Shown here piece after piece: positions 26,202 through 34,629 of a DNA stretch of 64,000 nt. Made by a program: the position numbers and the translations under genes. Origin of the DNA: Leeuwenhoekiella blandensis MED217 (GTDB taxonomy: Bacteria > Bacteroidota > Bacteroidia > Flavobacteriales > Flavobacteriaceae). Within the stretch, counting starts at the first letter, position 1. The number at the start of each line of letters is the position of its first letter. Location: NCBI RefSeq assembly GCF_000152985.1, contig NZ_CH672395.1:1340567-1404566 (forward strand), written 5' to 3'. The notes beneath the pieces were generated by a model that saw only the letters and a list, made by a program, of their open reading frames with translations, was not told where the DNA came from and made no database searches.

Positions 26202-26348
26202 ATGGAAAACATTTACTCAAAAAAAGCGAATACGCTTGACAACGATCTAAAACCATCTAAAGAGACGGTAGACCGTATCTTAAATTATTCTAAGGCTTTA
26301 AGTGTTATGAATACTAAATCGGGGAAGTTTGATAACATCCTCAATTAA
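26202..26348 (+). CDS. Small conserved-type protein downstream of the sigma factor (48 aa)
   Basis: The ATG at 26202 opens a 48-codon frame (MENIYSKKANTLDNDLKPSK, then a helical segment ETVDRILNYSKALSVM and a C-terminal FDNILN). It starts 58 bp after the sigma-factor stop and is followed 5 bp later by a perfect 11-bp terminator, so it ends the same transcript. It has no membrane segment or signal peptide. Proteins of similar size and composition follow this sigma factor in other Flavobacteriia as far as I recall, so a regulator or partner of the sigma factor is plausible. A GTG start at 26163 is less likely. Confidence 0.78.
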   Translation: MENIYSKKANTLDNDLKPSKETVDRILNYSKALSVMNTKSGKFDNILN

Positions 26349-26353
26349 ACTGG

Positions 26354-26379
26354 AAAGACCCGCTCAACAGCGGGTCTTT
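26354..26379 (+). terminator. Terminator of the sigma-factor operon
   Basis: AAAGACCCGCT and AGCGGGTCTTT form a perfect 11-bp stem with a CAAC loop, followed by a run of T. Because of the A residues on the other side it may also stop the convergent gene ending at 26404. Confidence 0.92.
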
Positions 26380-26403
26380 TTTTAATTTAGTATTTAGAAC
26401 TTA

Positions 26404-27729
26404 CTACCAACGAGTAAGTATTTCTTTTACTTCTGGAGTCTCTGCTCTTAATTCAAATTGCGTTCTTAGATTATTTTCTAGGAGAGCAAATCGTTCAGAT
26501 TTTTCAGGTATTTCTATCTGTTTAAAAGAATCGGAAAAGGCTTGAATACTCAATTTTCCTACTCTTAAATTCTGAAAAATATTGGAAATGAAGGTGTTCA
26601 TTTCGGCTTCGCCAATTTCATTTTCCAGAATATTAAATTGTTCAGGAGAGATCAATAGCGCATTAAGCTCATTGTGGTTGCTGGCAAGCCTGTTTTCGGT
26701 ATTGGCGGTTTTACTCTCAATAAACGAATTGAGGGTATTATATTGATTGGTACTGTACTTTTTGAGATAGCGCAATTTTACATATTTGGCTAGCGATTGC
26801 AGCAACATACGATCAAGCTGGGTTTCTGGTTTAAAAGCACCAGAAAGATAGTAGTAAGCTTCACCCTCACCAATCGCATCATCGATTTTTGCTACATCTA
26901 CATTTTGAGAGGTATTGATGATGGTATTATATGAAGCTTCATTGCCATAAACCGGCGAACTTACCTGTGCATATACTACTTTGCTATCAGAAGTTACCCG
27001 AGTGATGTCTTGAAGAAAACCTCTAGTTTTTTCAAAAGTAGCTTCAAGCGCCGGGATTTTGTCTTGCGGCACATTGATATAATTGGCATATTTTCCTGGA
27101 GTATACTTTAGATTACCTGCCAATAAAATCATGTCGCCTTCAACCTGATCATTTATAAATGTCGTTCCGCTGGGTTGTGGTTTCCCCTTACCTAAATAGA
27201 TGCTTTCACAATCGGTACAGTTTGCAGTGATAGCATAGGTATAATTAAACGGATTCATATAATCTGAAACATTACTCGACTTGTTTACGATTTCAGGATA
27301 CCACTTGTCTGCATTGGTCGCTCGTAACACTCCGTTGGAATAAACCAACTGACCTTTGTAGCGTCTCGCACTTTTAGGCTTGTCAAAGTTTTTGAACTTG
27401 CCTTCAGTTTCTATAGTGAGCGTAGATTCAGGTGTAATAACCACCTCGCATCCTACAAGTACCGTATAGATCAAACAGTCGTTGCAGTTTTGGGGTACTT
27501 TACTTGACGCGATGCGATCCCCATTAAGTTCAATAGATTTTACCTTGATATATTCGTTTAACCGAAACGATAAGGTCTGTGTATCTACGGGCAAGTTGCT
27601 CAGCGTATACGTGGCATCTATAGTTTCATCCTCGAGTGAGATATTCACCGTTCCATCGAGGTGGCTCAGCTTTTGAGCAAAACTCAAATTCACAAGTAAA
27701 AGACAAAGTATAAGGGCCTTAATATTCAT
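26404..27729 (-). CDS. Secreted protein of unknown function (441 aa)
   Basis: A signal peptide (1-18, LSFA before Gln19) is followed by a beta-rich domain (about 25-200) with IDATYTLSNLP, TLSFRLNEYIKVKSIELNG and KWYPEI, which recalls the N-terminal domain of M1 aminopeptidases. The second half (about 205-441) is mostly helical. No HExxH zinc motif or other catalytic signature is present, so it is not an active M1 peptidase. Two pairs of close cysteines (NCNDC near 82-86 and NCTDC near 173-177) may bind metal or form disulfides. It is a single gene, convergent with the sigma-factor operon. Function unknown. Confidence 0.82.
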   Translation of the reverse strand: MNIKALILCLLLVNLSFAQKLSHLDGTVNISLEDETIDATYTLSNLPVDTQTLSFRLNEYIKVKSIELNGDRIASSKVPQNCNDCLIYTVLVGCEVVITPESTLTIETEGKFKNFDKPKSARRYKGQLVYSNGVLRATNADKWYPEIVNKSSNVSDYMNPFNYTYAITANCTDCESIYLGKGKPQPSGTTFINDQVEGDMILLAGNLKYTPGKYANYINVPQDKIPALEATFEKTRGFLQDITRVTSDSKVVYAQVSSPVYGNEASYNTIINTSQNVDVAKIDDAIGEGEAYYYLSGAFKPETQLDRMLLQSLAKYVKLRYLKKYSTNQYNTLNSFIESKTANTENRLASNHNELNALLISPEQFNILENEIGEAEMNTFISNIFQNLRVGKLSIQAFSDSFKQIEIPEKSERFALLENNLRTQFELRAETPEVKEILTRW

Positions 27730-28008
27730 AGCTAACGTATTCTTTAGATCAAAAATAGGTAGCCTGAATTAATCCGTTGAGAAATAACCGATTCTGTGTT
27801 TTTAAACGAGCTGAACGGTCGTTGGTCTAAATTGTAAGATTAGGTTTGGTTTTGAGGGAGCTTTTTAAAGACAAACGCAACAGAAGTGCCAGAAATTTAG
27901 AACTTAGTACAAGGATATTGTAGGAAGAACATAAGGGAAATGAGTCTTTTAAGCAGCTTTACTAAAAAGCGTTGTTTAATTTTAATAAAACTTTAACATT
28001 TCTTGTAG

Positions 28009-28350
28009 TTAAGCTTTGATGTAGACAAGACAGGCTCTTCCTGAGTTTAAGCGTACGCTTTTGCGCGTGTAGGCTGCACCTTCATAGGCATCGGTGATCA
28101 AAAGTTCCGCTGAAGTTATTTCGTAGCAAAATCCACCAATGCTATCGTTTGGATTCCCCGTATATTCGGCAATAAAATAGGTGTTTTGTTCCAGACTGTT
28201 TTCAGGCAGGTTGATAGTACTCAAAATATAACTGCTCAGGCTGTCTTGATGTCCGCTTAAGGTTCTGCCATACAATTCCTGCTGGATCTGCCGGTCCTGT
28301 AGCGTTCCGTAGGAAAAAATAAATACTGAAGTTTCTGCTGAAGAACCCAT
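28009..28350 (-). CDS. Gamma-glutamylcyclotransferase-like (GGCT/AIG2) protein
   Basis: This 113-residue protein has the GGCT fold signature: FIFSYGTLQDRQIQQELYG near the N terminus forms the substrate loop (usual YGSL, here YGTL), and Glu90 in AYEGAAYTR is the conserved catalytic acid. Members cleave gamma-glutamyl-amino acids to 5-oxoproline or act on related gamma-glutamylamines; the substrate here is not known. There is no signal peptide, so it is cytoplasmic. It is the last gene of a tightly packed operon with the lectin-domain protein, beta-helix lipoprotein and glutaminyl cyclase. It shares with the last of these a chemistry that involves pyroglutamate, which may be coincidence. Confidence 0.87.
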   Translation of the reverse strand: MGSSAETSVFIFSYGTLQDRQIQQELYGRTLSGHQDSLSSYILSTINLPENSLEQNTYFIAEYTGNPNDSIGGFCYEITSAELLITDAYEGAAYTRKSVRLNSGRACLVYIKA

Positions 28351-28355
28351 AAGCT

Positions 28356-30854
28356 TTAGCGTTTCAGTGTAAAATGTCCAGAATGTGTTGAAATACTCCC
28401 GTCGTTGCGTGTGAGTTTTACTTTGTACCAGTATTCATCTGATGGCAATGGTTGATCTCGCGTGCTTCCATCCCAACTTGCATCAAACGTGTGTAGTGTT
28501 TTTAACAATTTCCCAAATCGGTTAAAAATCTCAATGCGCACCTGTGTATAGAGTGAGGCATCCAATCCTAGACTTCCCCAACGATCGTGATATCCGTCAT
28601 TATTAGGGGTGAAGTATTCAGGAAATCCTAACACCGCAACCTCTATACTGCTTAGACCACAACCGTTTTTATCACGGATAAATAAAGTATGAAAACCGGG
28701 GGTCACGTCATCAAAAACCGGAGCATCCTGATAAAAGCCTATCGCATCACCTAAAGCATATTCATAAGCGCCTACGCCTAATAAGGAAGGGTCGAGAACC
28801 CGAATTTGGTTTCTTCCGTTTTCTTGTATAACTTCAATATTGTCACCGGTGATGGTCGCAGCTTCTGAAGCGATGACTTTAATACTTTTTACTACAGATG
28901 TGCAACCATACGAAGTAAACGCCTGTACGCTATACACCCCAGGTTGGTTGACGGTAATTTGAGGTGTGGTGCCAACAATAGTGCCTGCTGCATCCTGCCA
29001 CACATAATCATAAACATCTTGGGCGTTGCTGGTTTCTAAGGTAAACGATGATGCATTGCTGCAAAACTTTCCTTCATTCAATACCTCAAATTGAGGAACG
29101 GGCTCAACCACAAGGCGCAAATGCGGACCAACACCAAAACAAGACCCGGAATCGGCATTATCTACACGAACAAAAAGGATTTGCTCGTCAGCAATTTCGT
29201 TACGGTAGCTATCTTGTGGCAGGATTTCATTTTGTTCTAAGAGTGCATCAGTCTCATTACGAAAATAAGACACTGATAAATTTTGTCCTGCCGGAAATTG
29301 ATTCAGCATAGCAGAAGATGCCTGTGTGAGATCAAAAGTGGCCATTCCATCCGCTACTTCATCTGCATCACACGTAGTAAGTGTATAACTGAAGCTGTCT
29401 GGGAACGAGGTTGTAGATACTTGCAGGTTCACTTCGGTTACGTGAAAACAGCCGGAAGCATTGGAAGCGTAGGCATAAATCGTATTTCCGGAGGCATTGT
29501 TATAAACACCAGCTAAAACATTGGATCCAGAATTGGTGTCGGCATCAAAACGGGTACTGTAAAACACAACATCTACGGCGGTATTGGTTGTAAGTTGTGG
29601 GATGATGCTATTCAAATTAAAATCGGTAAAGCCGTCTGGAGTGCCGTCTTCATCACAGTTTGAAAAAGTGATCTGGCCCGGTGTATTCACTTCAGGGAGT
29701 ACTTCGGCAACTACAGTTCTGCGTATTCCCGTACTACACCCGGGAGCTTCTCCTGCCAGATAGAAATTAGTTGTAGTACTAATCGAAGGATTGAAGTTGG
29801 CTCCGGTATGCACAAGATTTCCGCCGGTAGGCGCATCATACCAGTTTAAGATTCCCGTGGTTGTAGTGGCAGTTAGGTTTACCGTACCAGCTCCGCATCG
29901 GGAATCACCAGTGGCGGTCGTCACCGGAATACGAACAGTGGTTGAGGCTGCAATTTGTAATTCGGGATCGCCCGGCATACCACCATATTCTACAATATAC
30001 CCTTTCGCCTGAAAGTCTGGACTTGTTTCTCCGGTGGTTCGTAAATCATTCCAGGAGCCTTCAATACCGATTCCCGGAGCGGTGATGTGCGCATAGTCTT
30101 CACCGCCATTTGTATTATTCGGTTCGCCAGAATTCCAATAGGCAAAAGTAGTGGTGGTACCTCCCGGTCCGCCACGCCAGAATTCTACACCACCGGCCAA
30201 TCCTTCGGGACCGGTGACCCATTTCCAGACGCCTTCCTCAGCTTCATCTGTACCGCCTATCCAACCCGCACCCTGCGTTTGTTCTCCACAAAGCACAGCT
30301 TCGTCTAGCGAAGTGATTGTCGCCAAATAGCCTTGCAGACCATAATAGGTACGTGCCTGAGCATCGGCGCGCGCATCCTGCCAGGTGATGAGATTATCGG
30401 CTACATATTCATAATAATGACCGGAAGAAGGGAGGTAGTTGGCCTCGCCAATCGTAATAGAAAATTCTCGGGCGCCACTTACATTTGCTTGGCTGTTGCT
30501 ATAGGTGACCGCTTTTACGGCATTGATAATTTCGCTGGTAGTAATTCCAGAAGAAAAGCTCATAGTGAGTTTTCCTGCGGAAGCATCAAATGCTGAAGTA
30601 ATATTGGGAAAGCTGGCGTTGAGCTCAAGAAGATCGGTCCCTTGCTCGTAGCCTGAAGAGATCTGAACGTATAAAGCATTTATTACGGTGCCACCGTTGT
30701 TCACTAGATCAAAATCGGTAACAATAGGAATACGAGATTGCGGACAATAAATCTGATCACCCGAGGCGGTTAATTCTGGATTTTGGGCGAAAAGCGTCCA
30801 AGTGAAAAATGCAAAGCAGCATAAAATTTTCAAATGCTTAGGGAGCTGGATCAT
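28356..30854 (-). CDS. Secreted C-type lectin-domain protein with T9SS type B (gliding-associated) C-terminal domain
   Basis: This 832-residue exported protein has a signal peptide (ending LFA before Gln), a first beta-rich region, a C-type lectin-like domain (about 145-280), several Ig-like segments and a C-terminal sorting domain (about 750-832, with YFTPNNDGYHDRW and SWDGSTRDQPLPSDEYWYKV). The lectin domain keeps the calcium/sugar-binding pattern: Glu244-Pro245-Asn246 (EPN, often mannose-type) and Trp268-Asn269-Asp270. The C-terminal domain directs secretion by the type IX system and release or attachment at the cell surface. It would bind glycan or glycoprotein outside the cell. It lies 5 bp upstream of the GGCT-like gene and 3 bp after the beta-helix lipoprotein gene. 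Confidence 0.94.
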   Translation of the reverse strand: MIQLPKHLKILCCFAFFTWTLFAQNPELTASGDQIYCPQSRIPIVTDFDLVNNGGTVINALYVQISSGYEQGTDLLELNASFPNITSAFDASAGKLTMSFSSGITTSEIINAVKAVTYSNSQANVSGAREFSITIGEANYLPSSGHYYEYVADNLITWQDARADAQARTYYGLQGYLATITSLDEAVLCGEQTQGAGWIGGTDEAEEGVWKWVTGPEGLAGGVEFWRGGPGGTTTTFAYWNSGEPNNTNGGEDYAHITAPGIGIEGSWNDLRTTGETSPDFQAKGYIVEYGGMPGDPELQIAASTTVRIPVTTATGDSRCGAGTVNLTATTTTGILNWYDAPTGGNLVHTGANFNPSISTTTNFYLAGEAPGCSTGIRRTVVAEVLPEVNTPGQITFSNCDEDGTPDGFTDFNLNSIIPQLTTNTAVDVVFYSTRFDADTNSGSNVLAGVYNNASGNTIYAYASNASGCFHVTEVNLQVSTTSFPDSFSYTLTTCDADEVADGMATFDLTQASSAMLNQFPAGQNLSVSYFRNETDALLEQNEILPQDSYRNEIADEQILFVRVDNADSGSCFGVGPHLRLVVEPVPQFEVLNEGKFCSNASSFTLETSNAQDVYDYVWQDAAGTIVGTTPQITVNQPGVYSVQAFTSYGCTSVVKSIKVIASEAATITGDNIEVIQENGRNQIRVLDPSLLGVGAYEYALGDAIGFYQDAPVFDDVTPGFHTLFIRDKNGCGLSSIEVAVLGFPEYFTPNNDGYHDRWGSLGLDASLYTQVRIEIFNRFGKLLKTLHTFDASWDGSTRDQPLPSDEYWYKVKLTRNDGSISTHSGHFTLKR

Positions 30855-30857
30855 AGT

Positions 30858-32408
30858 TTAATTCTCAAATTGTATTGCTTGGTAGGATCCGGCATCACTG
30901 CGCTCTGGGCGCGCTACACCTAAAAGGTCAACAGGGACCTGAGTGCTTCCGGTGGTATTACCTAAAGTTTGTGCGGCAGAACCTTCACCGATTCGGTAGT
31001 CGTTGCGCGCGATGTTTCTGAAATCAGGGATGGAATTCAATAGAACATCCTGATAAAGACTTTCATTTTCAAAAGCATAGTTAGGCCTTCCTTCAAAATC
31101 TCCAAAAGTATCTTCAAAACGGATCAAGGTATTCTGAAATTGAAAATTGAAAGTGGCCGAAGCTACCGAAGTAAGCGCAAGTTCCCTGGAGGCGCTTCCA
31201 TAGATGATGCAATTGATAAACGTGGCGGCCTCAAGATCTGCGACAAAAAGTTCGTCTTCGGTCTCTAAAAAGTTATCGATCTGAACTGCTGGGGTATTGC
31301 GAAAACTTTGATCCCAATAATTTGCAAACGTGCTATGCGTAAAGGAATAATTTCCGCCTTGCCGAAGCCAAAGGTTGGAAATCCCCGAATTACCAACCAA
31401 AAGATTTTCACCTGCGACTGCAGCATTTACAGCGTACAAACCCACAGCCGAGCTGTTGTAGATCTGAACATTTTTAAGCTCCAGATTGCGATCGGTATTT
31501 CCTGAATGACCATCGGTAAGAATGCCGATTTGACTGTTTTTTATTGTGGTATGCTGCAGAGATCCTGTACTTCCCGGCGTAAACCAAATCGTATTCCATT
31601 GCCCGGGAACGTTGCCATATTTCGGCTCCAGGCGATCGCCTTCAAAGATAATTTCACGTTCAAGCACTTGTTGATCTTCACTTAAAAGCCCATGGGCTAG
31701 TAGACGTCCTTCATTGGCAACAATGATTCCGCTGTTTTCATGAAAATGTAAGCGGGCTCCGGCTTCAATTTGCATGGTTTTTCCTGAAGGCACACCGGCA
31801 TAACCATAGATCACATAAGGTTTTTCATTAGTAAATCGCAGTTGCTCCTCTTCAAGTAAAAAACCTTCCACGCTGATTGGATTGCCGGAAGCATCTGTAC
31901 CGATTTCTAGTGTTTCTTTTATGCCCGAAGCATTCCTTGAAGGAAATAGGAAAATAGCATCTTGAACCAAAGTAACGAGAGCTACTTCTTGGGTATTTCC
32001 GGAGGATTCAAACTGCAATTGATCGGTGTAGAGTAGTGCATTTTTATCTTGGTCGAGATCTATTGTGGCTTCAATAAAGATAAAAATGCTATCCTTTGCG
32101 CGAATTTCAACGTTTTCAAAAGTTTTTCCGGCGAGACCGTCAACATTAAGCCGATATTTGGAGTTTTCGCCTTGCGCAAGTCCTACACGCGGAATGGAGA
32201 TCAAATCATTAGACCTATTGAACACTTTTAGACTGTAGGTGCTGCTGCCAATAGTAGAAAAAACAGTGTCTAAATAAACGGTGTCCCTAGAGAATTCAAG
32301 GTTTCCTGAGCTTAGTCGCGGCTCAAAATCTTCTCTGCACGAACTCAGCAAAACTATGCTGAGAAGAGCAGGAATCAAGCGCAGACTAAGGAGGAACGTG
32401 TTTTTCAA
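30858..32408 (-). CDS. Lipoprotein with predicted right-handed beta-helix
   Basis: This 516-residue envelope protein has a lipoprotein signal ending LLSSC followed by acidic REDFEP, typical for surface export. The first 150 residues form a beta-sandwich-like region (LEFSRDTVYLDTVFSTIGSS). The middle (about 190-450) has short repeated beta strands with N-rich turns (ENSGIIVANEGRLLAHG, IKNSQIGILTDG), consistent with a parallel beta-helix. No catalytic residues are identifiable. The start is TTG at 32408: the glutaminyl cyclase stop is 3 bp upstream and no ATG lies nearby, and only this start gives an intact signal peptide. Function is unknown, perhaps polysaccharide binding or surface scaffolding. 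Confidence 0.85.
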   Translation of the reverse strand: MKNTFLLSLRLIPALLSIVLLSSCREDFEPRLSSGNLEFSRDTVYLDTVFSTIGSSTYSLKVFNRSNDLISIPRVGLAQGENSKYRLNVDGLAGKTFENVEIRAKDSIFIFIEATIDLDQDKNALLYTDQLQFESSGNTQEVALVTLVQDAIFLFPSRNASGIKETLEIGTDASGNPISVEGFLLEEEQLRFTNEKPYVIYGYAGVPSGKTMQIEAGARLHFHENSGIIVANEGRLLAHGLLSEDQQVLEREIIFEGDRLEPKYGNVPGQWNTIWFTPGSTGSLQHTTIKNSQIGILTDGHSGNTDRNLELKNVQIYNSSAVGLYAVNAAVAGENLLVGNSGISNLWLRQGGNYSFTHSTFANYWDQSFRNTPAVQIDNFLETEDELFVADLEAATFINCIIYGSASRELALTSVASATFNFQFQNTLIRFEDTFGDFEGRPNYAFENESLYQDVLLNSIPDFRNIARNDYRIGEGSAAQTLGNTTGSTQVPVDLLGVARPERSDAGSYQAIQFEN

Positions 32409-32411
32409 GGA

Positions 32412-33470
32412 TTATTTCTTAACGAGTTGTATTTCAAAAAGTTTATCCCAATGCTTGCCGGTAACATAGAGTTTATTGGTTTCCGGATTGAAAGCAATAC
32501 CGTTAAGCACTTCGTTATCTTTATCTTGAATCGAGTTGATCTCTTTTTTAAGAGGTCTTAGATCTACAACGCCCTCGATCGCACCGGTTTCAGGATTGAT
32601 GATAGAAATGCTGTCAAACTGATAACTGTTGGCATAGATCTTTCCGTTAACCCATTCAAGTTCATTATATTTTGAGCGTAATTTTTTAGAGTCTACTACT
32701 TGAATGTAATCTTGTTCTGCGAGCGTTTCCGGGTCGAGAAGCCAAATTTTTTCAGTACCGTCAGACTTATAGACCACACTGCCGTCGTTACACAAACCCC
32801 AACCTTCTTTGCTTCTTCCATAATTGAAGGTTTTGGTTTTTTCTAAGCTGTTTACATCATAAATAAAGCCCACATTTTCACGCCAAGTTAATTGAATGAT
32901 CTTATCATTTACGACGGTAAGCCCTTCTGCAAAGTATTTTTTGTCAAGATCGATACGTTCTAAGATTTCTCCGGTTTCTAAGTCGGTTTTAAGTAAACCA
33001 GATTCGCCATATTCGCCAACACTTTCATACAAAATCCCGTCGTGAAATTCTAATCCCTGCGTGTAAGAAGATGTATTGTGCGGGTACGTATTGATGATCT
33101 CATAGGAGTAAAGCGTGGGCGTGTTGGACGCAACAAAAAGGAGTTGCGTGTCAATAAGAGCCTGTTTTCCTTCAGCAAAAATAGCGGCGCTAAGTTTCTT
33201 TTCTCCAAGTTTCTCGATTTTAAAATCTGTGGTTAAAGCCGTAAGATCTGTTTTAGAACCTAAAATCTTTCCGTCCAGTTTATAAATGACCGAATCGATA
33301 GTAATATCGCCTTTAGGTTGCAGGGTGACGGTAACTGTTTCACCATTTTTCAGGCTCTTTTCAGGTTTGTCAAGGGTTAATTTGAAGCTTTTGCTTAAAT
33401 CTTTTCCGTTGCCGCATGACAAGATAGTAAGACTTAAAATTAAGACTACGAGAAGGTTATAGCTGCGCAT
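32412..33470 (-). CDS. Glutaminyl-peptide cyclotransferase (lipoprotein)
   Basis: This 352-residue protein belongs to the glutamine cyclotransferase family of five-bladed propellers, which convert N-terminal Gln of proteins to pyroglutamate. A lipoprotein signal ends LTILSC (Cys19). An Ig-like segment (about 25-115) precedes the catalytic domain, which has the family markers NTYPHNTSSYTQGLEF, YESVGEYGESGL, KYFAEGLTVV, LTWRENVGF, EGWGLCNDG, LEWVNGKIYANSY and NEVLNGIAF. It acts in the periplasm or on the outer membrane. Many exported proteins in this window have Gln at the expected +1 position and are possible substrates. It is the first gene of a four-gene operon and is divergent from the SRP RNA gene. 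Confidence 0.95.
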   Translation of the reverse strand: MRSYNLLVVLILSLTILSCGNGKDLSKSFKLTLDKPEKSLKNGETVTVTLQPKGDITIDSVIYKLDGKILGSKTDLTALTTDFKIEKLGEKKLSAAIFAEGKQALIDTQLLFVASNTPTLYSYEIINTYPHNTSSYTQGLEFHDGILYESVGEYGESGLLKTDLETGEILERIDLDKKYFAEGLTVVNDKIIQLTWRENVGFIYDVNSLEKTKTFNYGRSKEGWGLCNDGSVVYKSDGTEKIWLLDPETLAEQDYIQVVDSKKLRSKYNELEWVNGKIYANSYQFDSISIINPETGAIEGVVDLRPLKKEINSIQDKDNEVLNGIAFNPETNKLYVTGKHWDKLFEIQLVKK

Positions 33471-33523
33471 GAAGTTTTATATTTTGAGGTCAAGTTAAAT
33501 CAATAAATTCAGTTAAAAAAACG

Positions 33524-33554
33524 TTTGGTTTAGTGTTCTATTGCTGTATATTTG
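33524..33554 (+). promoter_or_regulatory. Promoter of the SRP RNA gene
   Basis: TTTG at 33524-33527 and TATATTTG at 33547-33554 are 19 bases apart, an exact match to the Bacteroidota promoter consensus. The RNA 5' end would be near 33559. Confidence 0.8.
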
Positions 33555-33559
33555 CACCC

Positions 33560-33654
33560 GGCAAGTCCTACACAACCAGCTCCTGTCGAATTCCCCCAGG
33601 GCGGGAACGCAGCAAGGGTAGATGGTCGTAGCGGTGTGATGTAGGTAGCTTGCC
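33560..33654 (+). ncRNA. ffs: Small signal recognition particle RNA (4.5S-type)
   Basis: The about 95-base RNA folds as a single long hairpin: GGCAAG (33560-33565) pairs with CTTGCC (33649-33654), and CCTACA pairs with TGTAGG in the next stem section. The apical part has the conserved Ffh-binding internal loops and GNRA-like tetraloop (AGGGCGGGAACGCAGCAAGG), equivalent to AGGTCCGGAAGGAAGCAGC in E. coli. A run of seven T directly follows the terminal stem and serves as terminator. It binds Ffh and guides membrane proteins to the translocon. Exact ends are within a few bases. Confidence 0.94.
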
Positions 33655-33703
33655 TTTTTTTATGCCCTAATATTACGTATTTTCCCCGCTCTAAATTTTA
33701 AGT

Positions 33704-34507
33704 ATGTCTCAAGTAGTCTTGATCACAGGAGCCTCTTCAGGAATAGGAAAATCAATCGCCGAATTTTTAGTAACCAAAGGTTTTACCGTCTACGGAACAA
33801 GCCGCAACCCCAAACAGCAGGAAGTAAATGGCGTACATTTTCTTGCGCTCGACGTGACTAAACCAGAAACCATTGCTACAGCTATGGAGCAAGTTCTAGA
33901 AAAAGAAGCGCGTGTGGACGTATTGATCAATAATGCCGGAAAGGGAATAACAGGACCTTTAGAAGAAATTCCCGAGGAAGAACTCAGATCGATTTTTGAG
34001 ACCAATTATTTTGGTCCCTTACGCGTGATCAAAGCTGTTTTACCTACTATGCGGAAGCAGGGCAGCGGCCTCATTATTAATGTGACTTCCATTGCAGGAT
34101 ATATGGGCTTGCCGTACCGAAGTGCATACTCTGCGACCAAAGGAGCTTTAGGCTTGACCACCGAAGCTTTGCGCATGGAGCTCAAAGAATTTAACATCAA
34201 ACTAACCAATGTCGCACCCGGTGATTTTGCTACCAATATTGCAGCAGGACGCTACCATGCTCCTTTAAAGCAAGATTCGCCCTACGCAGCAAACTACGGC
34301 AAATCTTTAGCCTTGATGGATGAACACGTTGATCACGGTGAAGATCCTCAAAAAATGGGAGAAGCGGTTTTTGCCATCATCAATGAAAAAGAACCAGCCG
34401 TACATTATAAAGTAGGCGCCTACATGCAAAAGATCTCTGTATTCTTAAAAGGTGTGTTGCCGAGTAAAGTATATGAGCGCTTGTTGCTTAATCATTACAA
34501 ACTTTAG
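33704..34507 (+). CDS. SDR family NAD(P)-dependent oxidoreductase
   Basis: This 267-residue short-chain dehydrogenase/reductase has a Rossmann fold with TGASSGIGKS near the N terminus, NNAG around residue 80, a catalytic Ser in INVTSIAGYMG and Tyr/Lys in YRSAYSATKGAL. The presence of Arg and Asn (TSRNPK) after the second strand suggests NADP(H) preference. The C terminus carries a longer substrate-binding region ending LLLNHYKL. It is cytosolic and closely resembles the many classical SDRs of Bacteroidota annotated only as oxidoreductases; the substrate cannot be deduced. It starts about 45 bp beyond the SRP RNA terminator and is probably an independent unit. Confidence 0.95.
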   Translation: MSQVVLITGASSGIGKSIAEFLVTKGFTVYGTSRNPKQQEVNGVHFLALDVTKPETIATAMEQVLEKEARVDVLINNAGKGITGPLEEIPEEELRSIFETNYFGPLRVIKAVLPTMRKQGSGLIINVTSIAGYMGLPYRSAYSATKGALGLTTEALRMELKEFNIKLTNVAPGDFATNIAAGRYHAPLKQDSPYAANYGKSLALMDEHVDHGEDPQKMGEAVFAIINEKEPAVHYKVGAYMQKISVFLKGVLPSKVYERLLLNHYKL

Positions 34508-34588
34508 ACTTAAGGTTAAATTAGTGTGAAATAAACACTTATATTGGTTTTAAATCCGTAGTTCTTAAAAATTAACGATTTTATTGCG

Positions 34589-34596
34589 TAATTTTG
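34589..34596 (+). promoter_or_regulatory. -7 element of the transaldolase gene
   Basis: TAATTTTG matches TAnnTTTG and lies 33 bases before the ATG at 34630. No clear TTTG is found at the usual upstream distance, so the promoter call is tentative. Confidence 0.45.
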
Positions 34597-34629
34597 AACA
34601 ACAAATATTAGATAATCTAAATTCTTCAC

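Noticed and set aside
26404-27729. Active M1 aminopeptidase at this locus
   Set aside because: No HExxH or GxMEN motif is present; only the N-terminal part resembles the family.
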